Shown piece by piece: positions 22,720 through 31,449 of a stretch of DNA of 37,688 bases. The position numbers were made by a program, and so were the translations under genes. Below the pieces are notes generated by a model. That model made no database searches. It was not told the origin of the DNA and was given only the letters and a program-made list of their open reading frames with translations. The number at the start of each line of letters is the position of its first letter. Position 1 is the stretch's first letter. This DNA is from Treponema sp. (lineage in GTDB: Bacteria; Spirochaetota; Spirochaetia; Treponematales; Treponemataceae): contig JAKSTH010000011.1 in NCBI GenBank assembly GCA_024402655.1, forward strand, positions 1 through 37,688. Direction: 5' to 3'.

Positions 22720-25491
22720 TTATGGCATGTGAATTATTTCACGAGGTTTACTTCCGTTTGCCGGACCTACAATTCCACGCTCTTCCATTTCTTCTACAAG
22801 TCGTGCTGCTCGGTTATAACCAATTTTCAGTCTGCGCTGAATGTAACTTGCACTTGCTTTTCCGGCTTGTACTACAATTTCAAGAGCCTGGTCGTAAAGT
22901 GGGTCTTCATCATAAGGATTTCCAAATAAATCCAGACCTTCGCCACCACCTTCTTCTTCATCGTCAATAAAAATTTCATCATCAATGTAGTCTGGCTCTC
23001 CATATTCTTTAACAGCATTAACTACATCTTCTACTTCCTGGTCGCTTACAAAAGTTCCCTGAATTCTGACTGGGTTTGGATCAACAGCAGAAGCATAAAG
23101 CATATCACCACGGCCAAGAAGTTTTTCAGCACCAACACTATCAATAATGATGTTAGAGTCTGTACGGCTGGCAACCATAAATGCAATTCGGCTTGGAATA
23201 TTTGCTTTAATTAAACCTGTAATTACGTTTACAGAAGGACGCTGAGTTGCAAGGACTAGATGAATACCAACAGCACGGCTCATGGCAGTAAGGCGGGCTA
23301 CAATGCTTTCCAGTTCTTTACCACTTGTGGCCATTAAGTCTGCAAATTCATCAATAATTACTACAATGTATGGAAGTTTTTCAGTAGCAATTTCTCTTTC
23401 TTTAATGCGCTGATTGTAGCTGGAAATGTCGCGAACTCCCATGCTGTCTAAAAGGGCATAACGTCTTTCCATTTCGCACAAACAATACTGTAATGCCTGT
23501 AAAGCTTTTTTAGGTTCAGTGATTACAGGTGTTAAAAGATGTGGAATGTTATTGTAAAGTTTAAGTTCTACAACTTTTGGGTCTACAAGAATAAGTTTTA
23601 CATCTCTGTAAGAACGTTTGAACAAAATTGAAAGAATCAGTGAGTTTACACAAACAGATTTACCAGAACCTGTAGCACCGGCAATAAGCATATGTGGTGT
23701 TTTTACAAGGTCAATAAGCTGTGCTTTTCCAAGAATGTCTTTACCAAGAATTACAGGAACTGCCATGTTATCCCATTCTGGAAGTTTCATTTCTATTAAT
23801 TCACGGAAACCAACAACTGAACGTTTTTTGTTTGGAACTTCAATACCAACAGCCTGTTTTCCAGGAATTGGAGCAACAATACGAACAGAGCTGGCTGCAA
23901 GGCTAAGAGCAATATTATCCTGAAGAGCAACAATTTTACTCAGTTTTACGCCAGGAGCTGGTAAAAGTTCGAACATTGTTACTACAGGTCCTTTTTTAAT
24001 TCCAATAATCTGGGCATCAATATTAAATTCTGAAAGAGTCTGTTTAAGGTTGATAGAAGCCTGTTTTGTTGCATCATCAATTACCCAATACTGGTCGTCT
24101 TTATAAGCAGTAAGAAGATCTGTTGGAATGATATAAGGACCTTTTTTACCATATTTATTTGTTTTTGGTGCCTGTGCTGCAACATTATTTACAGGAGCAG
24201 AAGGAATTTCTTTTTCAATGTCTTCATCCATCATGCCAAAGGCAGAAGCGGCAGCTGAACCAAAGTTTATGGCAGGAGCAGATTTTTCTATGTCGATTTC
24301 TTCTTCATCTTCAACATAGTCATCATCTTCAGCATATTCTTCATCTTCTGTGTCTGTAGTTTCTTCTGTTGTCATATCTACATCATAAAAGTCTGGAGAA
24401 ATGGTATCTTCATATTCGTCAGTTTCTTCATTATCTTCCTGAACTTCTGAATCTTCTTCAATTTCATCTGTATATTCAGGTGGAAGAACTGCAGGTTTTG
24501 GAGGAAGATTTGTCCATTCAAGTTCTTCTTCCTCTTCTTCTGGTTCAGATTCTGACTGAATAAGTGCGGCATATTCTTCTACGGTAATAACAGAAGCTGG
24601 ATTGTTTGAATATTCATTTTCTGATTCAGCTTGAGTTTCAGCTGGTGTTTCTGGGGTAACAGGTGCTTCATCTTCCTGAACTGTAATTGGAGCTGGAGTA
24701 ACTCCTGCCAGTGCTTCATCGAATAAAGAAGTTTTTTTAGGTTCTTCTACGGTTTCTTTAACAGGTTCAACAATAACTCTGTTTTTTTCCAGGGCTTCTT
24801 CAAAAACATTAACTGGTTTTTCTGGTTCTGCAGGTGTTTCTTCCAAAACAGGTTCTTCAATTTCTTCAGATTCTTGAATTTCTGTTTCCTGAACTTCTGT
24901 TACAGGTTCTTCTTCAATTTCTTCATCATCAACTTTATTTAAATTGATAATTTCTGTAGAACCGTCCGGATATTCAATTGTACTGTAAGCAACATCTTCT
25001 GCTTCTTCCGAAAGCTGATGAAGTTTTACTTTTTTAGGTGAGTGGAATAATTTCTGATTGATTTTTTCTGCAACAAGACCTGCGGCAATGTATTCAATAA
25101 CAATAAGAATTGCACCAATTATAATGGAAATGAATACTTCTACTAATTTTGCAGAATCTTTCCCCATTGCAAGAATGGAACGGCAGATTTTTTCTGTAAC
25201 TACTGCTGTAAAAAATGGAATAATAGCAGTAATAAGACGCATGGTTTTCTGACTGGTCCAGATAGAAGTAAAGCAGGAAAGTCCTGAAACTAAAAGGAAC
25301 ACAGGAATGATTATGCTGGAAAAACCATATGCTCCAAAAATCATATCGCCTATGATAAAGAAAATATTTGAACTTCCAATATTACCAAAATTGTAACCTA
25401 AAGGAAGTATGAGTAAACTAAGAGTAAAAAGTGCTGCTATTGCAATAAGAACAATACCAGTTATAAAGCTTGATTTATTAGATGATTTCAT
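22720..25491 (-). CDS. ftsK: DNA translocase FtsK/SpoIIIE
   Basis: A 923-residue septal DNA pump. Four hydrophobic segments in the first 160 residues anchor it in the membrane. A long, highly acidic, low-complexity linker (about 165-430, rich in Glu, Asp, Pro and Thr) follows, then the motor with Walker A GATGSGKSV (near 603-611) and Walker B YIVVIIDEFADLM. The gamma winged-helix domain at the C-terminus (DPLYDQALEIVVQAGKASAS through REIIHMP) reads the KOPS-type orientation sequences and activates XerCD in other bacteria. GATAAT ends 7 nt before the ATG and no Shine-Dalgarno is seen. It is divergent from the gene at 25572. Confidence 0.96.
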   Translation of the reverse strand: MKSSNKSSFITGIVLIAIAALFTLSLLILPLGYNFGNIGSSNIFFIIGDMIFGAYGFSSIIIPVFLLVSGLSCFTSIWTSQKTMRLITAIIPFFTAVVTEKICRSILAMGKDSAKLVEVFISIIIGAILIVIEYIAAGLVAEKINQKLFHSPKKVKLHQLSEEAEDVAYSTIEYPDGSTEIINLNKVDDEEIEEEPVTEVQETEIQESEEIEEPVLEETPAEPEKPVNVFEEALEKNRVIVEPVKETVEEPKKTSLFDEALAGVTPAPITVQEDEAPVTPETPAETQAESENEYSNNPASVITVEEYAALIQSESEPEEEEEELEWTNLPPKPAVLPPEYTDEIEEDSEVQEDNEETDEYEDTISPDFYDVDMTTEETTDTEDEEYAEDDDYVEDEEEIDIEKSAPAINFGSAAASAFGMMDEDIEKEIPSAPVNNVAAQAPKTNKYGKKGPYIIPTDLLTAYKDDQYWVIDDATKQASINLKQTLSEFNIDAQIIGIKKGPVVTMFELLPAPGVKLSKIVALQDNIALSLAASSVRIVAPIPGKQAVGIEVPNKKRSVVGFRELIEMKLPEWDNMAVPVILGKDILGKAQLIDLVKTPHMLIAGATGSGKSVCVNSLILSILFKRSYRDVKLILVDPKVVELKLYNNIPHLLTPVITEPKKALQALQYCLCEMERRYALLDSMGVRDISSYNQRIKEREIATEKLPYIVVIIDEFADLMATSGKELESIVARLTAMSRAVGIHLVLATQRPSVNVITGLIKANIPSRIAFMVASRTDSNIIIDSVGAEKLLGRGDMLYASAVDPNPVRIQGTFVSDQEVEDVVNAVKEYGEPDYIDDEIFIDDEEEGGGEGLDLFGNPYDEDPLYDQALEIVVQAGKASASYIQRRLKIGYNRAARLVEEMEERGIVGPANGSKPREIIHMP

Positions 25492-25535
25492 ATTTTTGAT
25501 TATCGGATAATAAAAAAAAGATTTTAGTATTTTAG

Positions 25536-25565
25536 TTGTTTGTTGTGAGAAAAAGAGAGTATAAT
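25536..25565 (+). promoter_or_regulatory. Promoter of the FMN-dehydrogenase-like gene (leaderless type)
   Basis: TTGTTT (25536-25541), 18 nt, TATAAT (25560-25565), then 6 nt to the ATG at 25572. This is the clearest example of the -10/6 nt/ATG layout in the window, and there is no Shine-Dalgarno. Confidence 0.65.
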
Positions 25566-25571
25566 TACGGA

Positions 25572-26444
25572 ATGAATTTTAATGGTCAATTAAAGTGCCA
25601 CCACTGTCCTGAATGTAACGGGCAGGCCTGTTCCAATATGCTTCCTGGTTTAGGCGGCGTAATGGATGGTTGTAATTTTCAGGCAAATTATAAGGCATGG
25701 AAAGAACTTTACGAAGAAAATGAAAATCAGATTTCACAAATAAGTATTACGCCAGATGTAATTCGTTGTGGTCCTGTTACTGGTGCTCAGGAAAATATTG
25801 GTTTTGAAAATGAAAAAGACTTTTATCTTCCATATTTAAGAAACACAAAAGAAGCAGGTTTTGGACTTTGTGTTGGAGACGGAACACCAGATGAAAAATT
25901 GCAGTATGGTGTAGAAGCCGTTAGAGATTTAAACACAAAGGCCGCATTTTTCTTAAAACCTTATCCACAAGAAATTTTGCATAAAAGAATTGAATTTGTA
26001 AAACCTTATGCTTGTGCAGTCGGAGTTGATATAGATTCCTATAATATTGCAACTATGAGAAATCTGGTTCATCTGGAAAAAAAGACAGCAGAGCAGCTGG
26101 AAGATTTACGAAAAAAAGCAGGATTACCTTTTGTAATTAAAGGAGTTTTTACTCCAGCTGATATTCAACTGGTGCGGGAATTAAAACCAGATGTAGTTTA
26201 TATCAGTAACCATGGTGGCAGAGTTGAAACAAGAAAGGGCAGCACTGCCATGTTTCTTAAAGAAAATGCAAAAGAATTAAAAAAATATTGTAAACAGATT
26301 TGGGTAGATGGTGGTTTAAGAACAAAACAAGATTTGCAGACAGCTATTTATTATGGAGCAGATCAGGTGATTCTTGCCCGTCCCTTTATAAAAGCAACTT
26401 TTGATGACCAATTTAAAAATGTTACTGACAGTTTATTAAAATAA
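25572..26444 (+). CDS. FMN-dependent alpha-hydroxy-acid dehydrogenase-like protein
   Basis: A 290-residue TIM-barrel flavoprotein of the FMN_dh superfamily, shorter than lactate/glycolate oxidases (about 350 or more). It keeps FVIKGVFTPAD (family Lys), YISNHGGR with the active-site His, and the phosphate-binding end IWVDGGLRT through GADQVILARPF. A cysteine cluster at the N-terminus (Cys9, Cys12, Cys15, Cys20; CHHCPECNGQAC) is typical of a clostridial/spirochaetal branch and may bind a metal. The open frame can be read from a TTG at 25536, but that lies in the -35 box; the ATG at 25572 begins MNFNGQLKCHHC and follows the promoter. The substrate is unknown. Confidence 0.82.
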   Translation: MNFNGQLKCHHCPECNGQACSNMLPGLGGVMDGCNFQANYKAWKELYEENENQISQISITPDVIRCGPVTGAQENIGFENEKDFYLPYLRNTKEAGFGLCVGDGTPDEKLQYGVEAVRDLNTKAAFFLKPYPQEILHKRIEFVKPYACAVGVDIDSYNIATMRNLVHLEKKTAEQLEDLRKKAGLPFVIKGVFTPADIQLVRELKPDVVYISNHGGRVETRKGSTAMFLKENAKELKKYCKQIWVDGGLRTKQDLQTAIYYGADQVILARPFIKATFDDQFKNVTDSLLK

Positions 26445-26446
26445 AT

Positions 26447-26474
26447 TTGTCTTATTATCTTTGTGTGATATAAT
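26447..26474 (+). promoter_or_regulatory. Promoter of the GlsB/YeaQ-like gene
   Basis: TTGTCT (26447-26452), 16 nt, TATAAT (26469-26474). Unlike neighbouring genes this one has a true leader with GGAGG (26488-26492) 6 nt before the ATG at 26499. Confidence 0.65.
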
Positions 26475-26498
26475 GAATTATCATTTTGGAGGTAAAGA

Positions 26499-26747
26499 AT
26501 GATTTTAGCAATTATTTTGGAAATTCTTATTGGTGCACTTGTAGGTTGGCTTGCAGGTATCTTTATGAAGAGCAAACACGGTTTCTGGATTAACTGTCTT
26601 GTTGGTATTGTTGGATCAGTACTTGGTGGATGGATTGCAGGACTCATTGGAATTGGTGGTGGATTAATCGTTTCTCTCATCATTTCTGTTTTGGGAACAT
26701 GTTTACTCATTTTCCTTCTTCGCCTTATTCTTGGAAAGAAATGGTAA
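26499..26747 (+). CDS. GlsB/YeaQ/YmgE family small membrane protein
   Basis: An 82-residue, glycine-rich protein with three hydrophobic segments (ILAIILEILIGALVGWLAGI, WINCLVGIVGSVLGGWIAG, LIVSLIISVLGTCLLIFLL). It fits the transglycosylase-associated protein family (PF04226), small inner-membrane proteins often induced by stress, with no enzymatic activity shown. It has its own promoter, a strong ribosome binding site and its own terminator, so it is a single-gene unit and perhaps abundantly expressed. Confidence 0.88.
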   Translation: MILAIILEILIGALVGWLAGIFMKSKHGFWINCLVGIVGSVLGGWIAGLIGIGGGLIVSLIISVLGTCLLIFLLRLILGKKW

Positions 26748-26770
26748 TTTAATTAAAAAGTGATTATTCA

Positions 26771-26806
26771 GGCGCAGTCTTTTTTCTAAGGGCTGCGTCT
26801 TTTTTT
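26771..26806 (+). terminator. Intrinsic terminator after the GlsB-like gene
   Basis: GGCGCAGTC (26771-26779) pairs with GGCTGCGTC (26791-26799) over 9 bp including two G-U pairs, followed by TTTTTTT. Confidence 0.85.
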
Positions 26807-26830
26807 ATTTAAATAAAACTATATCTTTGG

Positions 26831-26836
26831 TATATT
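26831..26836 (+). promoter_or_regulatory. -10 box of the pyrF unit
   Basis: TATATT ends exactly 6 nt before the pyrF ATG at 26843. There is no Shine-Dalgarno and no good -35. Confidence 0.45.
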
Positions 26837-26842
26837 AAAAAC

Positions 26843-27769
26843 ATGAATAAACATAATATGCAGCTGCTTAAAGAACTGGCAGCAAAAAATGGTCCTTTAT
26901 GCGTTGGTTTGGACACAGATCCATCATATATTCCAGAAAACATTTTAAAACAGTACGAAACTCCGGCTCAAGCAGTTCTTGCTTATAACAAAGCAATTAT
27001 TCAGAGAGTTGCAGCCGACAAATCTGCCTGTTGTTTTAAAGTACAGATTGCTTATTACGAAGCAATGGGGCTTGAAGGCATGAAAGTTTTTTCTGAAACT
27101 TTAAAAGAAGTTAGAAAAACAGGTCTTATTGCAATTTCAGATATTAAACGCGGTGACATTGGTGCAACCAGCGACGCTTATGCAAAAGCTCATTTTAAGG
27201 GTGATTTTGAAACTGATATTATTACAATAAATCCTTACATGGGCTTTGACACTCTTGTTCCATTCACAAAATATTCTAAACCAGAAGATGGTGGAAAAGG
27301 TGCATTTGTTCTTTTATGTACTTCAAATCCTGGCATGGTTGATATTGAACATCAGGAATTAAAAGCTGGTGGTCTTTTGCTTGAACATGTAGGAGATGAA
27401 ATTGCCCGCATTGGTGAACAATTTAAAGAAGATTATCCACAGCAGGAATGTGGCATTTTTGGAGCAGTAGTTGGTGCTACTCAGGAAAAAGATGCCCGTT
27501 ATCTTCGCGATAAATATCCAGAAACTTTCTTCTTAATTCCTGGTTATGGCGCACAGGGTGGAGCTGCCCGTATTGCAGCTACATTACTTGATCATGCAGG
27601 TGGAACTGTTAATTCAAGTCGTGGTATTCTTTGTGCTTGGAAAAAAGATGAAGCAATTGCAGATAAAGTTGCAAATGGAACTGTAACAATGGATGACATT
27701 GCAGATGCAGCAGCCAGAGCAAGTCTTTTCTCTAAAGATGATTTATTAAAAGCTAAAGCGAGTTTATAG
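26843..27769 (+). CDS. pyrF: Orotidine 5'-phosphate decarboxylase, type 2
   Basis: A 308-residue enzyme for the last step of UMP synthesis. The start CVGLDTDP (20-27), and the catalytic stretch SDIKRGDIGATSDAYA with Asp100, Lys102 and Asp105, identify the longer group 2 PyrF. GYGAQGG near the C-terminus binds phosphate. The stop TAG shares a base with the GTG start of the CotH lipoprotein gene, so the two are probably coupled. It leads a four-gene unit that also holds pyrK-pyrD. Confidence 0.95.
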   Translation: MNKHNMQLLKELAAKNGPLCVGLDTDPSYIPENILKQYETPAQAVLAYNKAIIQRVAADKSACCFKVQIAYYEAMGLEGMKVFSETLKEVRKTGLIAISDIKRGDIGATSDAYAKAHFKGDFETDIITINPYMGFDTLVPFTKYSKPEDGGKGAFVLLCTSNPGMVDIEHQELKAGGLLLEHVGDEIARIGEQFKEDYPQQECGIFGAVVGATQEKDARYLRDKYPETFFLIPGYGAQGGAARIAATLLDHAGGTVNSSRGILCAWKKDEAIADKVANGTVTMDDIADAAARASLFSKDDLLKAKASL

Positions 27770-29628
27770 TGAAAAAATTAAGCAGAACTTTTTTTGTGGT
27801 ATTATGCAGTTTGTTGTTTTTTGCCTGTTCTTCTTTACCAAAAGATGATGAGCAAATATGGCAATATAATTCAGATAAAACTTTAGGTGTTCTTGTTCAA
27901 TCAGATGGATTGCACTGTACAAAAAAAGTTTCTGCCAGTTATGACAGTTTTGTTCTTCATGTAGACAAAATAAATCCAAAAACTGAAGAAGAAGATATTT
28001 CTACAGTAGACCTGGTATTTAATAGTAATGCACAGGAAATTTTATATCCTTTTACAAAAAAAGGTCAGCTTTATAAAGTTTATCTTTCTTATCAGAATAA
28101 AAAGACAGGTAAAATAACAAAAGCCCCTGCAATTCAAGTTACTGCCACTGGTGGTTTAGGAGATTATTCTATTTCTGCCAGTGCAATTTCTAAATCGTAT
28201 GATTCAAAAAACTGGAAATTAACTTTTTCAAAATTCAATAAACAGCAAAGTGTAAAACCTCAATCAGAACTTGTTACTGGTAGTATCATTTCAAACGGAA
28301 AAGAATCTTATTGGTACAATGATTTTAAAATTGAAAAAGATTCTATAAATTTGAAACCATTAATGGGTAAAATAAGAGGAAAAGAATTCTCTCTTATATT
28401 GGATTATTTTTTTGAATATGACGGACAGGTTTATACTCAGGAATTTTTTGATAATTCTCTAAAACCTTTTAAAGATACAAATGAAGCAAATGTTATTGGT
28501 GATACAGGATTAAAAGTTTTAAATCTTTATACAAAAAGTGGCAAACCAGTTGCATCCCGAGAAGAATATGAAAAAGGTTCTCTTAAAATAGGAAAAGAGA
28601 CTTATGACCTTAAAGTAAAGGGCAGGGGAAATTCCAGCTGGGGACAAATGCCAAAGCACAGTTATACTTTAAAGCTGGATAAAAAAGCAAAACTTCTTGG
28701 AATGGCAGAAGATAAAAGCTGGGTTCTTGTTTCGAATTACGCAGATAAAACTTTAATCAGAAATCAATATATAGAATATCTTGGCAGCAAGGTTTTTAAC
28801 CGCATGAAGTGGAATCCTCATTTTGAACAAGTAGAACTTTATATAAATGATAAATATGAAGGAACTTATCTGTTTGGTGAAAAAATTAAACTGGCTGATT
28901 CAAGAATTAATGTTCCTGAAAATGGATTTGTTATAGAAATTAACCGTAGAGAAGATGAAGCCTTTAATTTCCGAACAACACATGATGTTTCTATCAGTTT
29001 AAAAGATCCTGATGAAGTTAGTAAGAAAGAACAGGAACGAATCAGAAAAATTATTCAGGATGCAGAAAATGCTTTGTTCAGTAAAGATTATATGGATCCT
29101 AAAAAAGGCTATGCTGCATATTTTGATGTTGACTCTCTGATAGATTGGTATTTAATTAATGAGTATAGCAAGAATGTAGATTCAGCATGGTTTTCATCTA
29201 TCTATTTTGTATATGACCCAAAAGACGGCAAACTTCATTTTGGTCCTCTTTGGGATTACGACTTAGGTTTTGGAAATATTAATTATAATGATTGTGATAA
29301 GACGGAGGGTTATTACATTCAAAAACGAAGTGTATGGTTTTCAAGACTGGTAACAGATCCCGCTTTCTGCCAGAAATTGAAAAAGCGATGGAATGAAAAG
29401 AAATCTACAGTTTATAAATCAATTGAAACTGAAATAGATAAACTTTATTCCAATGTAAGAGAATCTGGATATTATAACTTTGAAAAATGGCCAATACTTG
29501 GTGAATATGTATGGCCAAATGCAGACGGCTATGAAACAAGAATGTCTGTAGAAAGTGAAATTAAGTATCTTAAAGAATGGTGCTACAAGCGCTATGAATG
29601 GTTAGATGCAGAAATCAACAAATATTAA
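27769..29628 (+). CDS. CotH-family lipoprotein (CotH kinase domain)
   Basis: A 619-residue predicted lipoprotein: signal peptide with lipobox FFAC (Cys20), a beta-rich N-terminal region (30-240), then a CotH domain (about 245-600). The domain shows KGRGNSSWGQMPKHSYTLKL (284-303), SNYADKTLIRNQ (322-333), LFGEKIKL (368-375) and GPLWDYDLGFGN (492-503), whose acidic residues match the metal-binding site of CotH atypical kinases. CotH proteins phosphorylate spore-coat proteins in Bacillus and occur as surface proteins in rumen bacteria; the target here is unknown. It starts at GTG overlapping the pyrF stop, with only weak ribosome binding sequence, which suggests coupled translation. pyrKD follows after 24 bp. 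Confidence 0.87.
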   Translation: MKKLSRTFFVVLCSLLFFACSSLPKDDEQIWQYNSDKTLGVLVQSDGLHCTKKVSASYDSFVLHVDKINPKTEEEDISTVDLVFNSNAQEILYPFTKKGQLYKVYLSYQNKKTGKITKAPAIQVTATGGLGDYSISASAISKSYDSKNWKLTFSKFNKQQSVKPQSELVTGSIISNGKESYWYNDFKIEKDSINLKPLMGKIRGKEFSLILDYFFEYDGQVYTQEFFDNSLKPFKDTNEANVIGDTGLKVLNLYTKSGKPVASREEYEKGSLKIGKETYDLKVKGRGNSSWGQMPKHSYTLKLDKKAKLLGMAEDKSWVLVSNYADKTLIRNQYIEYLGSKVFNRMKWNPHFEQVELYINDKYEGTYLFGEKIKLADSRINVPENGFVIEINRREDEAFNFRTTHDVSISLKDPDEVSKKEQERIRKIIQDAENALFSKDYMDPKKGYAAYFDVDSLIDWYLINEYSKNVDSAWFSSIYFVYDPKDGKLHFGPLWDYDLGFGNINYNDCDKTEGYYIQKRSVWFSRLVTDPAFCQKLKKRWNEKKSTVYKSIETEIDKLYSNVRESGYYNFEKWPILGEYVWPNADGYETRMSVESEIKYLKEWCYKRYEWLDAEINKY

Positions 29629-29652
29629 AAGTAAAGTTTTAGGAGTACAAAT

Positions 29653-31449
29653 ATGTTTAAAGATTGTCAGGGAATTCCATATCCAGTATATGCAGAAGGA
29701 AAAGTTTCTTTTATCAGCAGTGTAAAAGGTGCTGTTCCAGAAAATAGTGTTTTTGAATTAAGAGTAACAGTTCCAGCCGAATCACAGGAACCTGCAGCCG
29801 GCCAGTTTTATATGATTCATCCAAAGCGTTCAAATCATCTTTTGGGAAGACCTATTAGTGTTTATAATGCTGAAAAAAAATCTGACGGAAGTGTAGAAGT
29901 AACTTTCCTTATCCTTTTAAAAGGGGATGGTACTAAAGAATTATGTGATCTTCATCTTATGGATGATATTAATCTTCTTGGACCTTGTGGAAATCGTTTT
30001 CCATGTCCAGTTTCAGATAAAAAAGTACTGATTGTTGGTGGTGGTATTGGTGTCGCACCTGTTGCCGGTTTTGCCAGCACACTTCCAGCCAAATCTTATG
30101 ATTTTTATGCCTCTTTTAAATCTGGTTCTTACGGATTAGAAAATGTAAAAGCAGATAAACTTATTATTACAACTGATGATGGTTCTGTAGGAGTTCACGG
30201 AATGCTTCCTGCAGCTCTTACAGAAGAAGCATTAAAAGCTGGAAACTATGCTGCGGTTTATGCTTGTGGTCCTGCTCCTATGCTGGCATATGTAAAACAG
30301 ATTTCTGAAAAACTTGGTATTCAGTGCTGGCTTAGTATGGAAAGTCGCATGGCTTGTGGAGTAGGAGTTTGTCTTGGTTGTACAATCGAAACTTCAGAAG
30401 GCATGAAACGCTGCTGTAAAGATGGTCCGGTTTTTGACAGTAAGATTTTACCTATGGAAAAACCAGCTGCTTCTGTAGCGGGAGTACCGGTCCAGCCTAG
30501 ACGGGAACCTTTAGCTGGAGATGCTGATTTAAGTGTAGAAATTGCAGGTGTAAAATTTGCAAACCCAGTAATTGGAAGTTCTGGTACTTTTGGTTTTGGA
30601 ACAGAATACTCTACAGTTTTTAATGTAAATCGTCTTGGAGGAATTGCATCTAAAGGTTTAACTTTGGAACCTCGCCAGGGAAACAAAGGAACTCGTGTTT
30701 GGGAAACTCCTTCTGGTTTAATGAACAGTATTGGTTTACAGAATCCAGGAATCCCTCATTTTATTCAGAATGAACTTCCTTCTATGATGTCTCTTAAACC
30801 TGTTGCTATTGCCAATCTTTCCGGTTCCACTATGGAAACTTATGTAGAAGGCGCAAAACTTTTAGAAAAAACTGATGTTCCAATGATTGAATTAAATATC
30901 AGTTGTCCAAATGTAAAAGCTGGTGGTGCAGCATGGGGAATGACTTGTACTGCTGCCAGTGAAGTTGTAAAAGCAGTTCGTGCTGTTACAACAAAGCCTT
31001 TAATTGTAAAACTTACTCCACAGTCTTTAGAAATCAATAAAGTTGCATTGGCTTGTATAGAAGCAGGTGCAGATGGAATCAGTTTGTGTAATTCTTTTCA
31101 GGGAATTGCCATTGATATTGAAAGGGGAGTTCCTGTATTTGAAAATCTTAAAGCTGGTCTTGGTGGTCCTGCAGTTCGTCCAATTGCCGTTCGTTTAATT
31201 TATGAACTTGTAGAAGCAATAAACACTCTTCCAGAAGAAAAACGTGTTCCTGTAATTGCAATTGGTGGAATTGAAAAATGGGAAGATGCTGTAGAATTTA
31301 TTATGGCAGGTGCTTCTGCTTTAGAAATTGGTACAGCAACTTTTGCAAATCCTTACGCAATGATAGAAATAATAGATGGTCTTGCTGCTTACATGAAACG
31401 CAAGGGTTATAAAACAATTAATGATTTTAAAGGAATTATTCAGAAATGA
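29653..31449 (+). CDS. Dihydroorotate dehydrogenase PyrK-PyrD fusion
   Basis: A 598-residue fusion of the two subunits of the class 1B, NAD-linked dihydroorotate dehydrogenase. Residues 1-265 are PyrK: FAD motif RPISVYN (66-72), nucleotide-binding GGGIGVAP (129-136), and [2Fe-2S] cysteines 235, 240, 243 and 254 or 255 in ACGVGVCLGC and RCC. After a Pro-rich linker, 292-598 is PyrD: NISCPNVKAGG with catalytic Cys418, VKLTP, and the FMN phosphate region AIGGIEKWEDA and GASALEIGTATFANP. These are usually separate genes. AGGAG lies 7 nt before the ATG. Its stop overlaps the SGNH gene's ATG (ATGA). Confidence 0.95.
   Translation: MFKDCQGIPYPVYAEGKVSFISSVKGAVPENSVFELRVTVPAESQEPAAGQFYMIHPKRSNHLLGRPISVYNAEKKSDGSVEVTFLILLKGDGTKELCDLHLMDDINLLGPCGNRFPCPVSDKKVLIVGGGIGVAPVAGFASTLPAKSYDFYASFKSGSYGLENVKADKLIITTDDGSVGVHGMLPAALTEEALKAGNYAAVYACGPAPMLAYVKQISEKLGIQCWLSMESRMACGVGVCLGCTIETSEGMKRCCKDGPVFDSKILPMEKPAASVAGVPVQPRREPLAGDADLSVEIAGVKFANPVIGSSGTFGFGTEYSTVFNVNRLGGIASKGLTLEPRQGNKGTRVWETPSGLMNSIGLQNPGIPHFIQNELPSMMSLKPVAIANLSGSTMETYVEGAKLLEKTDVPMIELNISCPNVKAGGAAWGMTCTAASEVVKAVRAVTTKPLIVKLTPQSLEINKVALACIEAGADGISLCNSFQGIAIDIERGVPVFENLKAGLGGPAVRPIAVRLIYELVEAINTLPEEKRVPVIAIGGIEKWEDAVEFIMAGASALEIGTATFANPYAMIEIIDGLAAYMKRKGYKTINDFKGIIQK

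Noticed and set aside
24159-24563. Plus-strand frames rich in Leu, Gln and His opposite ftsK
   Set aside because: They mirror the acidic low-complexity linker of FtsK and carry no real protein signature.
25536-25571. TTG start for the FMN_dh-like protein
   Set aside because: This start would lie in the -35 hexamer of a good promoter; the ATG at 25572 fits family length and promoter position.
26363-26710. 115-codon open frame antisense to the GlsB-like gene
   Set aside because: The opposite strand has a promoter, strong ribosome binding site, family match and terminator; this frame has none.
30321-30686. 121-codon open frame antisense to pyrKD
   Set aside because: It lies wholly opposite conserved PyrK and PyrD motifs and has no family resemblance or start signals; it is a shadow of codon bias.
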